Positions 6,362 to 11,526 of a DNA stretch of 11,526 nucleotides are shown one piece after another. The position numbers and the translations under genes are program-made. Under the pieces are notes generated by a model. The model was not told where the DNA came from, did no database searches, and was given only the letters and a program-made list of their open reading frames with translations. The stretch comes from Porticoccus sp. (lineage in GTDB: Bacteria > Pseudomonadota > Gammaproteobacteria > Pseudomonadales > Porticoccaceae). Positions within the stretch are counted from its first letter, which is position 1. Every line of letters begins with the position of its first letter. The stretch covers positions 1 through 11,526 of the forward strand of contig DRHD01000248.1 in NCBI GenBank assembly GCA_011049795.1, read 5' to 3'.

Positions 6362-7683
6362 TGCAGCCTCAACTTAAGATCCTTGGATCGAGTTAATTGC
6401 CTAAATAGAAAATGGATTACTGCAGAACGATAGCCACAAACCGCAGCATGGTGCGACCAATACGATAAACGGTAAGCCCACATCGCAATGGTTCCCTCAA
6501 AGATAATACTCCGCCCTAGCAAGCGACTAAAAACACGCCCGAATGACGAGTAATGACTTAAGGCAATGAGGGAACCTGAATCACGGTAGTGAAATTCATG
6601 ATCGTTTCCCCGCCCTTTTACCTTGTCAATAATTCGTTGCGCTAGAAAGTCCGACATGTCCTTTGCCACTTTTGCTCTAGGTGGAATCATCAGCGCCTCA
6701 CCATTTTGATAGACACTGCAACAATCCCCCAAGGCGTAAACGCCACTGACGCCTGGACAGCATAGGGATGCATCAACCACAACTTGATTGATAGGATTAG
6801 TGACAATGCCTTTCAATTGCGAGAGCCAAGCTGGAGCAATAATACCAGCGGACCAAATGATAGTATCGGCAGCGACCGTTTGATGATTGTAACTGGTGAT
6901 GAATTCAGGGGTGACATTCACCACTTCAAACCCTAGATGCACAGTGACATTAATAGAGTGCATGTAGCTGGAAAATTTATCACCGTAAATTTTATTCAAC
7001 CGGGGCAGCAATTGTGGCGAGCCCTCGATTAAATGAATTTCAATTCCATCCCCGGCGTTTTCATCTGGAGCATGCCCGGTCATCGACTCTGCCATCCGTG
7101 CAATTTCGGCACATAACTCAACGCCGGCAGCACCACCACCTACAACGGCAATACGCGCAGGATGTTTATTCTTGATAGCGGCGAGGAACACATTGGTTAA
7201 ACGTTTTCTTATCGACAAGGCATTATTGATGCTATCAAGAAAAAAACAATGCTGATCAACATCTGGAATGTCCCAGCTATTAGAGCGACTACCGACCGCA
7301 AGGATTAAATAATCATACTCAAGCTGTCGCTCAGGCCAAGTAGTATTACCGGATTCATCATTAACTTCAGAGACGGAAATTATTTTTTGATCGGTATCAA
7401 GCCCCGCCACACTGCCACGCTCAAACCGGTAATGATACTGATGTGAATGGCTCGAAAAATTAACAAAGTCCGTAGCCTCATCCAATGCGCCGGAAGCAAG
7501 TTCATGTAGGCGTGGCTTCCACACATGATTAATATTTTTATCAATCAGAACTATTTCTGCGAGCTTACTTTTACCCAGTTTTTTTCCTAATGTACAGATG
7601 AGTGGTAAGCCGCCCGCACCGCCACCGACAACGACAATGCGAGGTATTTTATTTTTACTATTGTTATCGGTAGTATTTACGAT
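6358..7683 (-). CDS. ndh: Type II NADH:quinone oxidoreductase (NDH-2), unusual start
   Basis: The frame resembles E. coli Ndh throughout, down to the C-terminal L-K-L-R-L-H. NDH-2 transfers electrons from NADH to quinone at the inner membrane face without pumping protons. With the start proposed here (ATC at 7683) the protein is 441 residues: FAD motif V-V-V-G-G-G-A-G-G at 17-25, V-W-K-P-R-L-H-E-L near 53, NAD motif V-V-G-G-G-A-A-G at about 180-187, and the FAD-contacting G-D at 319-320. The open frame runs back to 7743, after a TGA at 7744-7746, and holds no ATG, GTG or TTG before the FAD motif. The first canonical start, GTG at 7524, would delete the FAD site. ATC at 7683 has GAGG 8 bases upstream. 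An indel that joins the ATG at 7706 is the alternative. The AQxAxQ quinone-site motif reads A-K-V-A-K-D. Family assignment is firm; start and full activity are uncertain. Confidence 0.85.
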   Translation of the reverse strand: MVNTTDNNSKNKIPRIVVVGGGAGGLPLICTLGKKLGKSKLAEIVLIDKNINHVWKPRLHELASGALDEATDFVNFSSHSHQYHYRFERGSVAGLDTDQKIISVSEVNDESGNTTWPERQLEYDYLILAVGSRSNSWDIPDVDQHCFFLDSINNALSIRKRLTNVFLAAIKNKHPARIAVVGGGAAGVELCAEIARMAESMTGHAPDENAGDGIEIHLIEGSPQLLPRLNKIYGDKFSSYMHSINVTVHLGFEVVNVTPEFITSYNHQTVAADTIIWSAGIIAPAWLSQLKGIVTNPINQVVVDASLCCPGVSGVYALGDCCSVYQNGEALMIPPRAKVAKDMSDFLAQRIIDKVKGRGNDHEFHYRDSGSLIALSHYSSFGRVFSRLLGRSIIFEGTIAMWAYRLSYWSHHAAVCGYRSAVIHFLFRQLTRSKDLKLRLH

Positions 7684-7747
7684 TGCCGCGGCCTCAAATA
7701 TATCATTCTTTAAGTCACATTTAGATTTGGCTCGATACTTCAGTCAA
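7683..7747 (-). promoter_or_regulatory. 5' region of ndh: weak promoter and Shine-Dalgarno before a non-canonical start
   Basis: On the minus strand TTGACT (7747-7742) is a good -35 match, but with 17-18 bases of spacing the -10 (CTAAAT or TAAATG) matches at only 3 of 6 positions. GAGG (7695-7692) is followed by 8 bases and then ATC at 7683. A second candidate start, ATG at 7706, is out of frame and stops at TAA 7679-7677 after nine codons. The Shine-Dalgarno reading is reasonable; the promoter is weak. Confidence 0.3.
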
Positions 7748-7754
7748 TAATACT

Positions 7755-7842
7755 AGATCAAATCCGAATAGGTTGCCGCTATGGCCAACATTCAACAGAT
7801 CAATATGATGTCTGACCAATGGTTAATGCACTGTGAGATCAA
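7755..7842. repeat. Three AGATCAA heptamers between DUF3422 gene and ndh
   Basis: AGATCAA occurs at 7755-7761, 7797-7803 and 7836-7842 (TTGATCT on the coding strand of ndh), with start spacings of 42 and 39 bases, close to four helical turns. The cluster fills the gap upstream of ndh. It could be a regulator-binding array or a set of GATC methylation sites; function is not established. Confidence 0.4.
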
Positions 7843-7856
7843 TGCTGGCGGTGTCA

Positions 7857-9140
7857 TCACCCTTCCTCAAGTTCATCAGGTGAAAACCGCTTCCGAATTC
7901 GACGAACTGAAAGCCAGGCTGCTGCAAATATAACTGGGGTGGAAGCTGCCAATATGATATCGCTGGACACAAGCATTAATTCTACCGGTACAGCTTTTAA
8001 TAAATAGCCTAACAGGCTGAGCGTGTAGTGTGTCATAGCAATAATCGACAAACCCTCAACCGTTTGTTGCATACGGATCTGTAACTTGGCGCGACGATCC
8101 ATTGAACGAAGCAAGTCCTGATTTTGAGATTCGAGTATCAAATCAACACGCGTACGCAACAGGCTGCTTGAGCGATTAACCCTCACTGACAAATCATTCA
8201 TTCTTGATCTAACCGACTGACAAGTGGAGAAGCCAGGCCTGAAACGACGCTGATGAAACTCTTCCAGTGTACGCAAATTGTGTAGCGGCTGTTCATTCAA
8301 CTCCAATAAGCGATCTTCAGACAAACGATAATAGGCCTCTGTCGCCGCAAATCGAAAATTATTGTCCGAGACCAATCGCTCTAACTCTGCAGCAAAAGCC
8401 GACAATTCTTCCAGCAATAATTTTTCACCTTTAAAATTACCCGCATCTGTTAATCGCTGAGTTAATTCAGCAAGACGAAATTCAAGACCAGAAACCACTG
8501 GAATTAAATTTCGGGCTATAGGCAAGGCTATCAAGGTGAGGTTTCTATAGGCGGATAATTCAATTAAACTTCGAACCAGCCTGCCACACTCACACAAATC
8601 TTCGCTTTCTGTATAAACAAGTATTCTACAAAACCCATCACTATAACTTCGTAACGAAGTCCAAAGCGAGGCCTTGTCGTCAAGCACCCTACTTCCCATT
8701 AAACTTTGCCCTTCAAAATAAGGGTGTAAGGATTGGGTGTCAATCTGCTTGCCGGTATTGGACCGCAGCTCTATATGTTCGCCACCGATCATTGATCCAC
8801 TCAGATCCGAAATCCAGGCGGCGGGCAATACTGACAAAGCAGTCTCATTGAAGGGCTGTTCACCCGTGCATGGCACGATAACCATATAGCTGGAAAATTC
8901 TGTATGCCGTTCCCAGCGAAACTCAAACTCACCTAAACTTGTGTAATAACAGCTTGCGCCTTGCTCAGGCGGTGATACTGAATATTGACGAGCAAGGTTA
9001 GCAATGTGCTTTAACTCAACTGCTGGATCGCCCGGATCGAGCATGACCCAATGCGATACAGACACCGGTGAACTAAGTAGAGGAAACGGGCGGCTATGTA
9101 ATTCATCAAACAAATTTTCTTGTAAAGGATGTTTATTCAT
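7857..9140 (-). CDS. DUF3422 family membrane-anchored protein
   Basis: A 427-residue protein matching the DUF3422 family of proteobacteria. The N-terminus has L-H-S-R-P-F-P at 14-20 and the block F-R-W-E-R-H-T-E-F-S-S-Y at 74-85, both strongly family-typical. The centre (about 230-350) is rich in charged and leucine residues and probably helical or coiled coil. Two hydrophobic helices lie near the C-terminus (about 364-384 and 395-411), followed by the basic run V-R-R-I-R-K-R, so it is likely anchored in the inner membrane with a large soluble domain. I know of no established function. ATG at 9140 gives the expected family start, although no clear Shine-Dalgarno precedes it. It lies on the same strand as sulP-like and ndh genes, with 216 bases upstream and about 110-170 bases to ndh, so a shared operon is possible but not shown. 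Confidence 0.88.
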   Translation of the reverse strand: MNKHPLQENLFDELHSRPFPLLSSPVSVSHWVMLDPGDPAVELKHIANLARQYSVSPPEQGASCYYTSLGEFEFRWERHTEFSSYMVIVPCTGEQPFNETALSVLPAAWISDLSGSMIGGEHIELRSNTGKQIDTQSLHPYFEGQSLMGSRVLDDKASLWTSLRSYSDGFCRILVYTESEDLCECGRLVRSLIELSAYRNLTLIALPIARNLIPVVSGLEFRLAELTQRLTDAGNFKGEKLLLEELSAFAAELERLVSDNNFRFAATEAYYRLSEDRLLELNEQPLHNLRTLEEFHQRRFRPGFSTCQSVRSRMNDLSVRVNRSSSLLRTRVDLILESQNQDLLRSMDRRAKLQIRMQQTVEGLSIIAMTHYTLSLLGYLLKAVPVELMLVSSDIILAASTPVIFAAAWLSVRRIRKRFSPDELEEG

Positions 9141-9356
9141 AGAGTGTGTATGGTTCGGCTTATGTATTATTAATGGTTTGATGCTAAACAGAATACTGAC
9201 AGCTTCACTAGTTGATGGTATTGACTTGGGCGCTAAAGACTACAGCAAAATAGAGAGTTACTTCACCTATATATAGATATATAAGCAGATAAAGCTCTAA
9301 GTAAAAATGACCACTTGATACTATTGTTACATCTTTATAATCATTGAAGAATTAAA
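9141..9356. other. AT-rich intergenic region between SulP and DUF3422 genes
   Basis: No convincing gene and no GC-rich terminator hairpin is visible here. An AT-only inverted repeat lies at 9268-9283 (TATATAT, AG, ATATATA). On the minus strand TTTACT (9305-9300), a 16-base spacer and TATATA (9283-9278) could be a weak promoter for the DUF3422 gene, leaving a leader of about 130 bases. Lack of a terminator means SulP transcripts may read through. Confidence 0.35.
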
Positions 9357-11075
9357 CTAATTATCCGTCTGCAAGGCATCATCAACATATACAAGGCTAC
9401 CACTCTCAATATATACAATGGCGTCATGTATGGTGGAAAACATAGTACGGCCGCCCATATACGCAACTAAATCAGATCGATTAATCGTATCCCTTACCGG
9501 ACCTATAGCATTGGTGATGTAAAAATTAATACCTTGATTTTTTAAATTTTCAATGAGTTGTTGCAGCATTAATACCGCGGTACTATCCAAACTATTGACC
9601 GCCTCGGCATCAAAAACAACCGACGTTAATAAATTGCTATCTCGGTACTTGATCCAGCCATACAGCTTGCTGACAAAATAGTCTTTATTGGCAAAATAGA
9701 GTGGCGCATCAAAACGGAAAATCAGGATATCGTCACGCACATAGGCATCATCAAATCGTTTCACATTACGAAACAATCTGCCGTGCTGAATAGCGCCTAA
9801 CTGAGTCATATGAGGGTTCGCGGTATTATAGATAACCATCAGAATCGACAAGGTCACACCCACTAGAAGCCCCTGCTGCACCCCTAATAACAGGGTAATA
9901 AAAAAGGTGACTAACAAGATAAAAAACTCACGCTTACTTTGCCGGTATAATTTTTTCATTTGTTGATATTTAAATAACCCAGCCACCGACACAATAATAA
10001 TCGCTGACAACAGGGCCTTGGGCAAAGGGTAGTTAGTAAATAGCGGGGTTAAGTACAGAACCGTAATCACTATTAACACAGAAGAGACCAACGCTGATAC
10101 TTGAGTTAAAGCCCCCGCCTCCCTGAAGGCCGCACTTCTTGAAAAACTAGCAGAAACCGGAAACGCTTTAAAAAAAGCACTGGTAATATTAGCCGCACCA
10201 ATGGCAATGAGCTCTTGATTAGGTTTTACCCGGATAGTATCCGTAGGTTTTTCCTGGGATTTGCAAATTGACATGGTCCCAACGTAACCCATCAACGCGA
10301 CTGTCATTGCTACCGGCAACAATGCCGTCAACTCATCGCCGGATAAATCAGGAACCGCCACCGCAGGCAATCCTTGAGGGATTGAAGCGATAACATCCAC
10401 CCCATAAGCATTAGCATCCCAAATTCCTGAACATAACATGCCTACGACCAGAAGGATCAGCGCGCACGGTAAGCCAAAAAATACTTTTTTGGGGATCAAC
10501 ATAAACACCAAACCGCTGATAGCAATAGCCAGAGTCAGCCAGTGCCAATCAGCACTGTGATTGAGTAACAGATAGATCAATTCAAAAAAATTACCGTTTG
10601 CCACCTTAATACCGAGTATCACTTCAAACTGACTAGCCATGATGATCACTGCCGCCGCCGAGGTATAACCGACAATAACTGGATAGGATAAAAAATTAGC
10701 AATAAAGCCAAACCTGATCAGCCCAAAAAAACATTGAATCAGCCCCACCAACAAAGTGAGAGCAATCGCCAGCTCCAGGTAGTGATCACTGCCCGGTTCT
10801 GCCAACACACTTAAGCCGGTAATAATTAGAATGGCATCGATAGCCACCGGGCCTATCGAAATTTTATTAGAGGTACCTAACAGGGCATAAATGACAGGCG
10901 GAAATATACAGGCATACAAGCCATATTCGGGGGGTAGCCCTGCCACCACCGCATAAGCCATACCCTGCGGAATAAGCATAAAAGCAATGGATATGCCGGA
11001 CAGAAAATCTCTCTTGAAGATGCCCTGATTATAAGCTCGTAACCAAGCTAAACCGGGGAATAGTTTATGGATCAT
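9357..11075 (-). CDS. SulP family anion transporter with C-terminal STAS domain
   Basis: A 572-residue inner-membrane protein from the ATG at 11075. The N-terminal SulP signature is clear (D-F-L-S-G-I-S-I-A, then I-P-Q-G-M-A-Y-A and G-L-P-P-E-Y-G-L-Y-A), followed by about 12-14 hydrophobic segments. The later N-Q-E-L-I-A-I-G-A-A-N and F-P-V-S-A-S-F-S-R-S-A segment is also characteristic. A cytosolic STAS domain covers roughly 440-555, with F-D-A-E-A-V-N-S-L-D-S-T-A at its core. SulP members carry sulfate, bicarbonate or dicarboxylates; sequence alone does not choose among them here. A TTG at 11108 would add 11 residues but has no Shine-Dalgarno and gives an atypical N-terminus. The ATG has only a weak GAG 9 bases upstream, and a GTG directly before it is an alternative. 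No carbonic anhydrase gene is adjacent that would point to bicarbonate. Confidence 0.93.
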   Translation of the reverse strand: MIHKLFPGLAWLRAYNQGIFKRDFLSGISIAFMLIPQGMAYAVVAGLPPEYGLYACIFPPVIYALLGTSNKISIGPVAIDAILIITGLSVLAEPGSDHYLELAIALTLLVGLIQCFFGLIRFGFIANFLSYPVIVGYTSAAAVIIMASQFEVILGIKVANGNFFELIYLLLNHSADWHWLTLAIAISGLVFMLIPKKVFFGLPCALILLVVGMLCSGIWDANAYGVDVIASIPQGLPAVAVPDLSGDELTALLPVAMTVALMGYVGTMSICKSQEKPTDTIRVKPNQELIAIGAANITSAFFKAFPVSASFSRSAAFREAGALTQVSALVSSVLIVITVLYLTPLFTNYPLPKALLSAIIIVSVAGLFKYQQMKKLYRQSKREFFILLVTFFITLLLGVQQGLLVGVTLSILMVIYNTANPHMTQLGAIQHGRLFRNVKRFDDAYVRDDILIFRFDAPLYFANKDYFVSKLYGWIKYRDSNLLTSVVFDAEAVNSLDSTAVLMLQQLIENLKNQGINFYITNAIGPVRDTINRSDLVAYMGGRTMFSTIHDAIVYIESGSLVYVDDALQTDN

Positions 11076-11100
11076 CACATTCAACTCGTAGAGATGGGCC

Positions 11101-11115
11101 GCTAGCAACGCTAGC
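11101..11115. repeat. GCTAGC inverted repeat in the SulP leader
   Basis: Two GCTAGC copies are separated by three bases (GCTAGC-AAC-GCTAGC), giving a six-pair hairpin 26 bases before the SulP ATG on the minus strand. It may form in the mRNA leader; a regulatory role is not shown. Confidence 0.4.
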
Positions 11116-11135
11116 CAGCAAGATAAACCTACATT

Positions 11136-11178
11136 GACAGAATGTATAGTCTGTTTTACTTTATCTCTAAGACAGAAT
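11136..11178. repeat. GACAGAAT direct repeats upstream of the SulP gene
   Basis: GACAGAAT occurs at 11136-11143 and 11171-11178, 35 bases apart, with an inverted TCTGT half (11150-11154) between them. This is the likely promoter region of the minus-strand SulP gene, so an operator is conceivable. No strong -35/-10 pair is visible around it. Confidence 0.3.
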
Positions 11179-11258
11179 TATTATCATCCAGGGATAACAC
11201 AATAAGTCGACGGCCAACCGATAACCATTATTACCGTGCAGGACCATTTATTATGATG

Positions 11259-11292
11259 AAAAAAAAACAGCCCCGTATTTCAACGGGGCTGT
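11259..11292 (-). terminator. Rho-independent terminator of the TonB-dependent receptor gene
   Basis: ACAGCCCCG (11267-11275) and CGGGGCTGT (11284-11292) form a perfect nine-pair stem with an eight-base loop. Read on the minus strand it is followed by nine T residues (the A-run at 11259-11267). It lies about 65 bases after the receptor stop and before the SulP leader, so it separates the two transcription units. Confidence 0.92.
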
Positions 11293-11356
11293 TCAGGGCT
11301 GCCTGCATCCTTGCAAGCGAGAGTGGTTATCACTCCCGAGGAAAACCCCTAACCGT

Positions 11357-11506
11357 TTAAAAGAATACCGCCACTTCCACGCCATAGCTCTCAGGATCAA
11401 TCGGCCGACCTTTGGCTCGAACACCATCCCTTACACCACTGACAATATAGCGGTTGGCATAACTAAGCTCATCGGTAAGATTGCGACCGTAAATAGACAC
11501 CTCATA
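11357..11506 (-). CDS. TonB-dependent receptor, C-terminal end only
   Basis: The last 49 codons of a minus-strand gene end at TAA (11359-11357). The translation contains Y-G-R-N-L-T-D-E near its start, R-Y-I-V-S-G-V-R, then R-P-I-D-P-E-S-Y-G-V-E-V and ends V-A-V-F-F. This is the standard ending of outer-membrane TonB-dependent receptors: the N-L-(T/F)-D segment of the penultimate strands, the R-P-R/I-x-Y-G turn and a final beta strand with terminal Phe recognised by the BAM machinery. Such receptors import siderophores, vitamins or complex organic substrates using TonB energy. The ligand cannot be read from this fragment. The frame is cut by the adapter sequence at the contig end, not by a biological break. 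A strong terminator lies downstream. Confidence 0.88.
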   Translation of the reverse strand, partial: YEVSIYGRNLTDELSYANRYIVSGVRDGVRAKGRPIDPESYGVEVAVFF

Positions 11507-11507
11507 G

Positions 11508-11526
11508 CTGTCTCTTATACACATCT
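11508..11526. other. Nextera/Tn5 mosaic-end adapter sequence (assembly artefact)
   Basis: The final 19 bases read CTGTCTCTTATACACATCT, identical to the Nextera transposase adapter read-through sequence, and sit exactly at the contig end. They interrupt the receptor gene. They should be treated as non-genomic; a real Tn5 end is very unlikely because no IS50 sequence follows and the match ends with the contig. Confidence 0.95.

Noticed and set aside
6378..6396. GATCC-TT-GGATC inverted repeat after the AcnX small-subunit stop, considered as a terminator.
   Set aside because: A two-base loop is too tight, no T-run follows, and the sequence codes for the ndh C-terminus.
7781..7933. A 50-codon plus-strand ORF from ATG 7781 to TAA 7933.
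   Set aside because: It runs antisense into the 3' end of the DUF3422 gene for 77 bases, has no good Shine-Dalgarno and resembles no family I recognise. Two of the AGATCAA repeats lie in it, which better explains its composition.
9181..9276. A 31-codon plus-strand ORF (ATG 9181 to TAG 9276) in the SulP-DUF3422 gap.
   Set aside because: Short, without a Shine-Dalgarno or recognisable motif; expected by chance in this AT-rich gap.
11134..11157. Consensus -35 TTGACA on the plus strand at 11134-11139.
   Set aside because: The best -10 at proper spacing matches only 3 of 6, and transcription would run against the receptor gene with no plus-strand gene downstream.
11293..11356. Small inverted repeats (GAGTG-GTTAT-CACTC) between the receptor stop and its terminator.
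   Set aside because: Five-pair stem without further context; probably just 3' untranslated sequence.
11142..11360. Plus-strand ORF of 72 codons between the SulP and receptor genes.
   Set aside because: It runs through the strong minus-strand terminator and the end of the receptor gene and has no protein-like composition.

Overview
The window looks like the end of an assembled contig from a heterotrophic, probably marine gammaproteobacterium. The basis is moderate GC, a TonB-dependent receptor at one edge, a type II NADH dehydrogenase that resembles E. coli Ndh to its last residues, and a BCCT zwitterion transporter. This placement is an inference from gene style, because no rRNA or other phylogenetic marker is present. 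The last 19 bases exactly match the Nextera (Tn5 mosaic-end) adapter and are almost certainly not genomic.

Left part, plus strand (1-6361). A 5'-truncated zinc-free NADPH:quinone reductase-like gene ends in a clear Rho-independent terminator. After it comes a compact five-gene set: a secreted type-B carboxylesterase, a BCCT-family transporter, a DUF3237 protein, and the large and small subunits of a split aconitase X (AcnX). The last three genes overlap (4 bp, then 23 bp) and are probably translationally coupled. The layout suggests a catabolic unit that hydrolyses an ester outside the cytoplasm, imports a zwitterionic or quaternary-ammonium-like product, and dehydrates a hydroxy acid inside. 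The substrate is unknown. The context matches neither known AcnX role (cis-3-hydroxy-L-proline dehydration or the archaeal mevalonate-5-phosphate route). This is the best candidate here for an undescribed system.

Right part, minus strand (read from 11506 down to 6358). The 3' end of a TonB-dependent receptor gene is followed by a strong terminator. Then come a SulP anion transporter with a STAS domain, a DUF3422 membrane protein and ndh. The ndh frame has no ATG, GTG or TTG upstream of its FAD-binding motif, so it either uses a rare start (ATC with a GAGG Shine-Dalgarno) or carries a 5' frameshift. It has also lost both glutamines of the AQxAxQ quinone-site motif. ndh and the AcnX small-subunit gene converge and share stop-codon bases (6358-6361), leaving no room for a terminator between the two transcription units.

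I see no tRNA, rRNA, CRISPR array, insertion sequence, integrase or phage gene.
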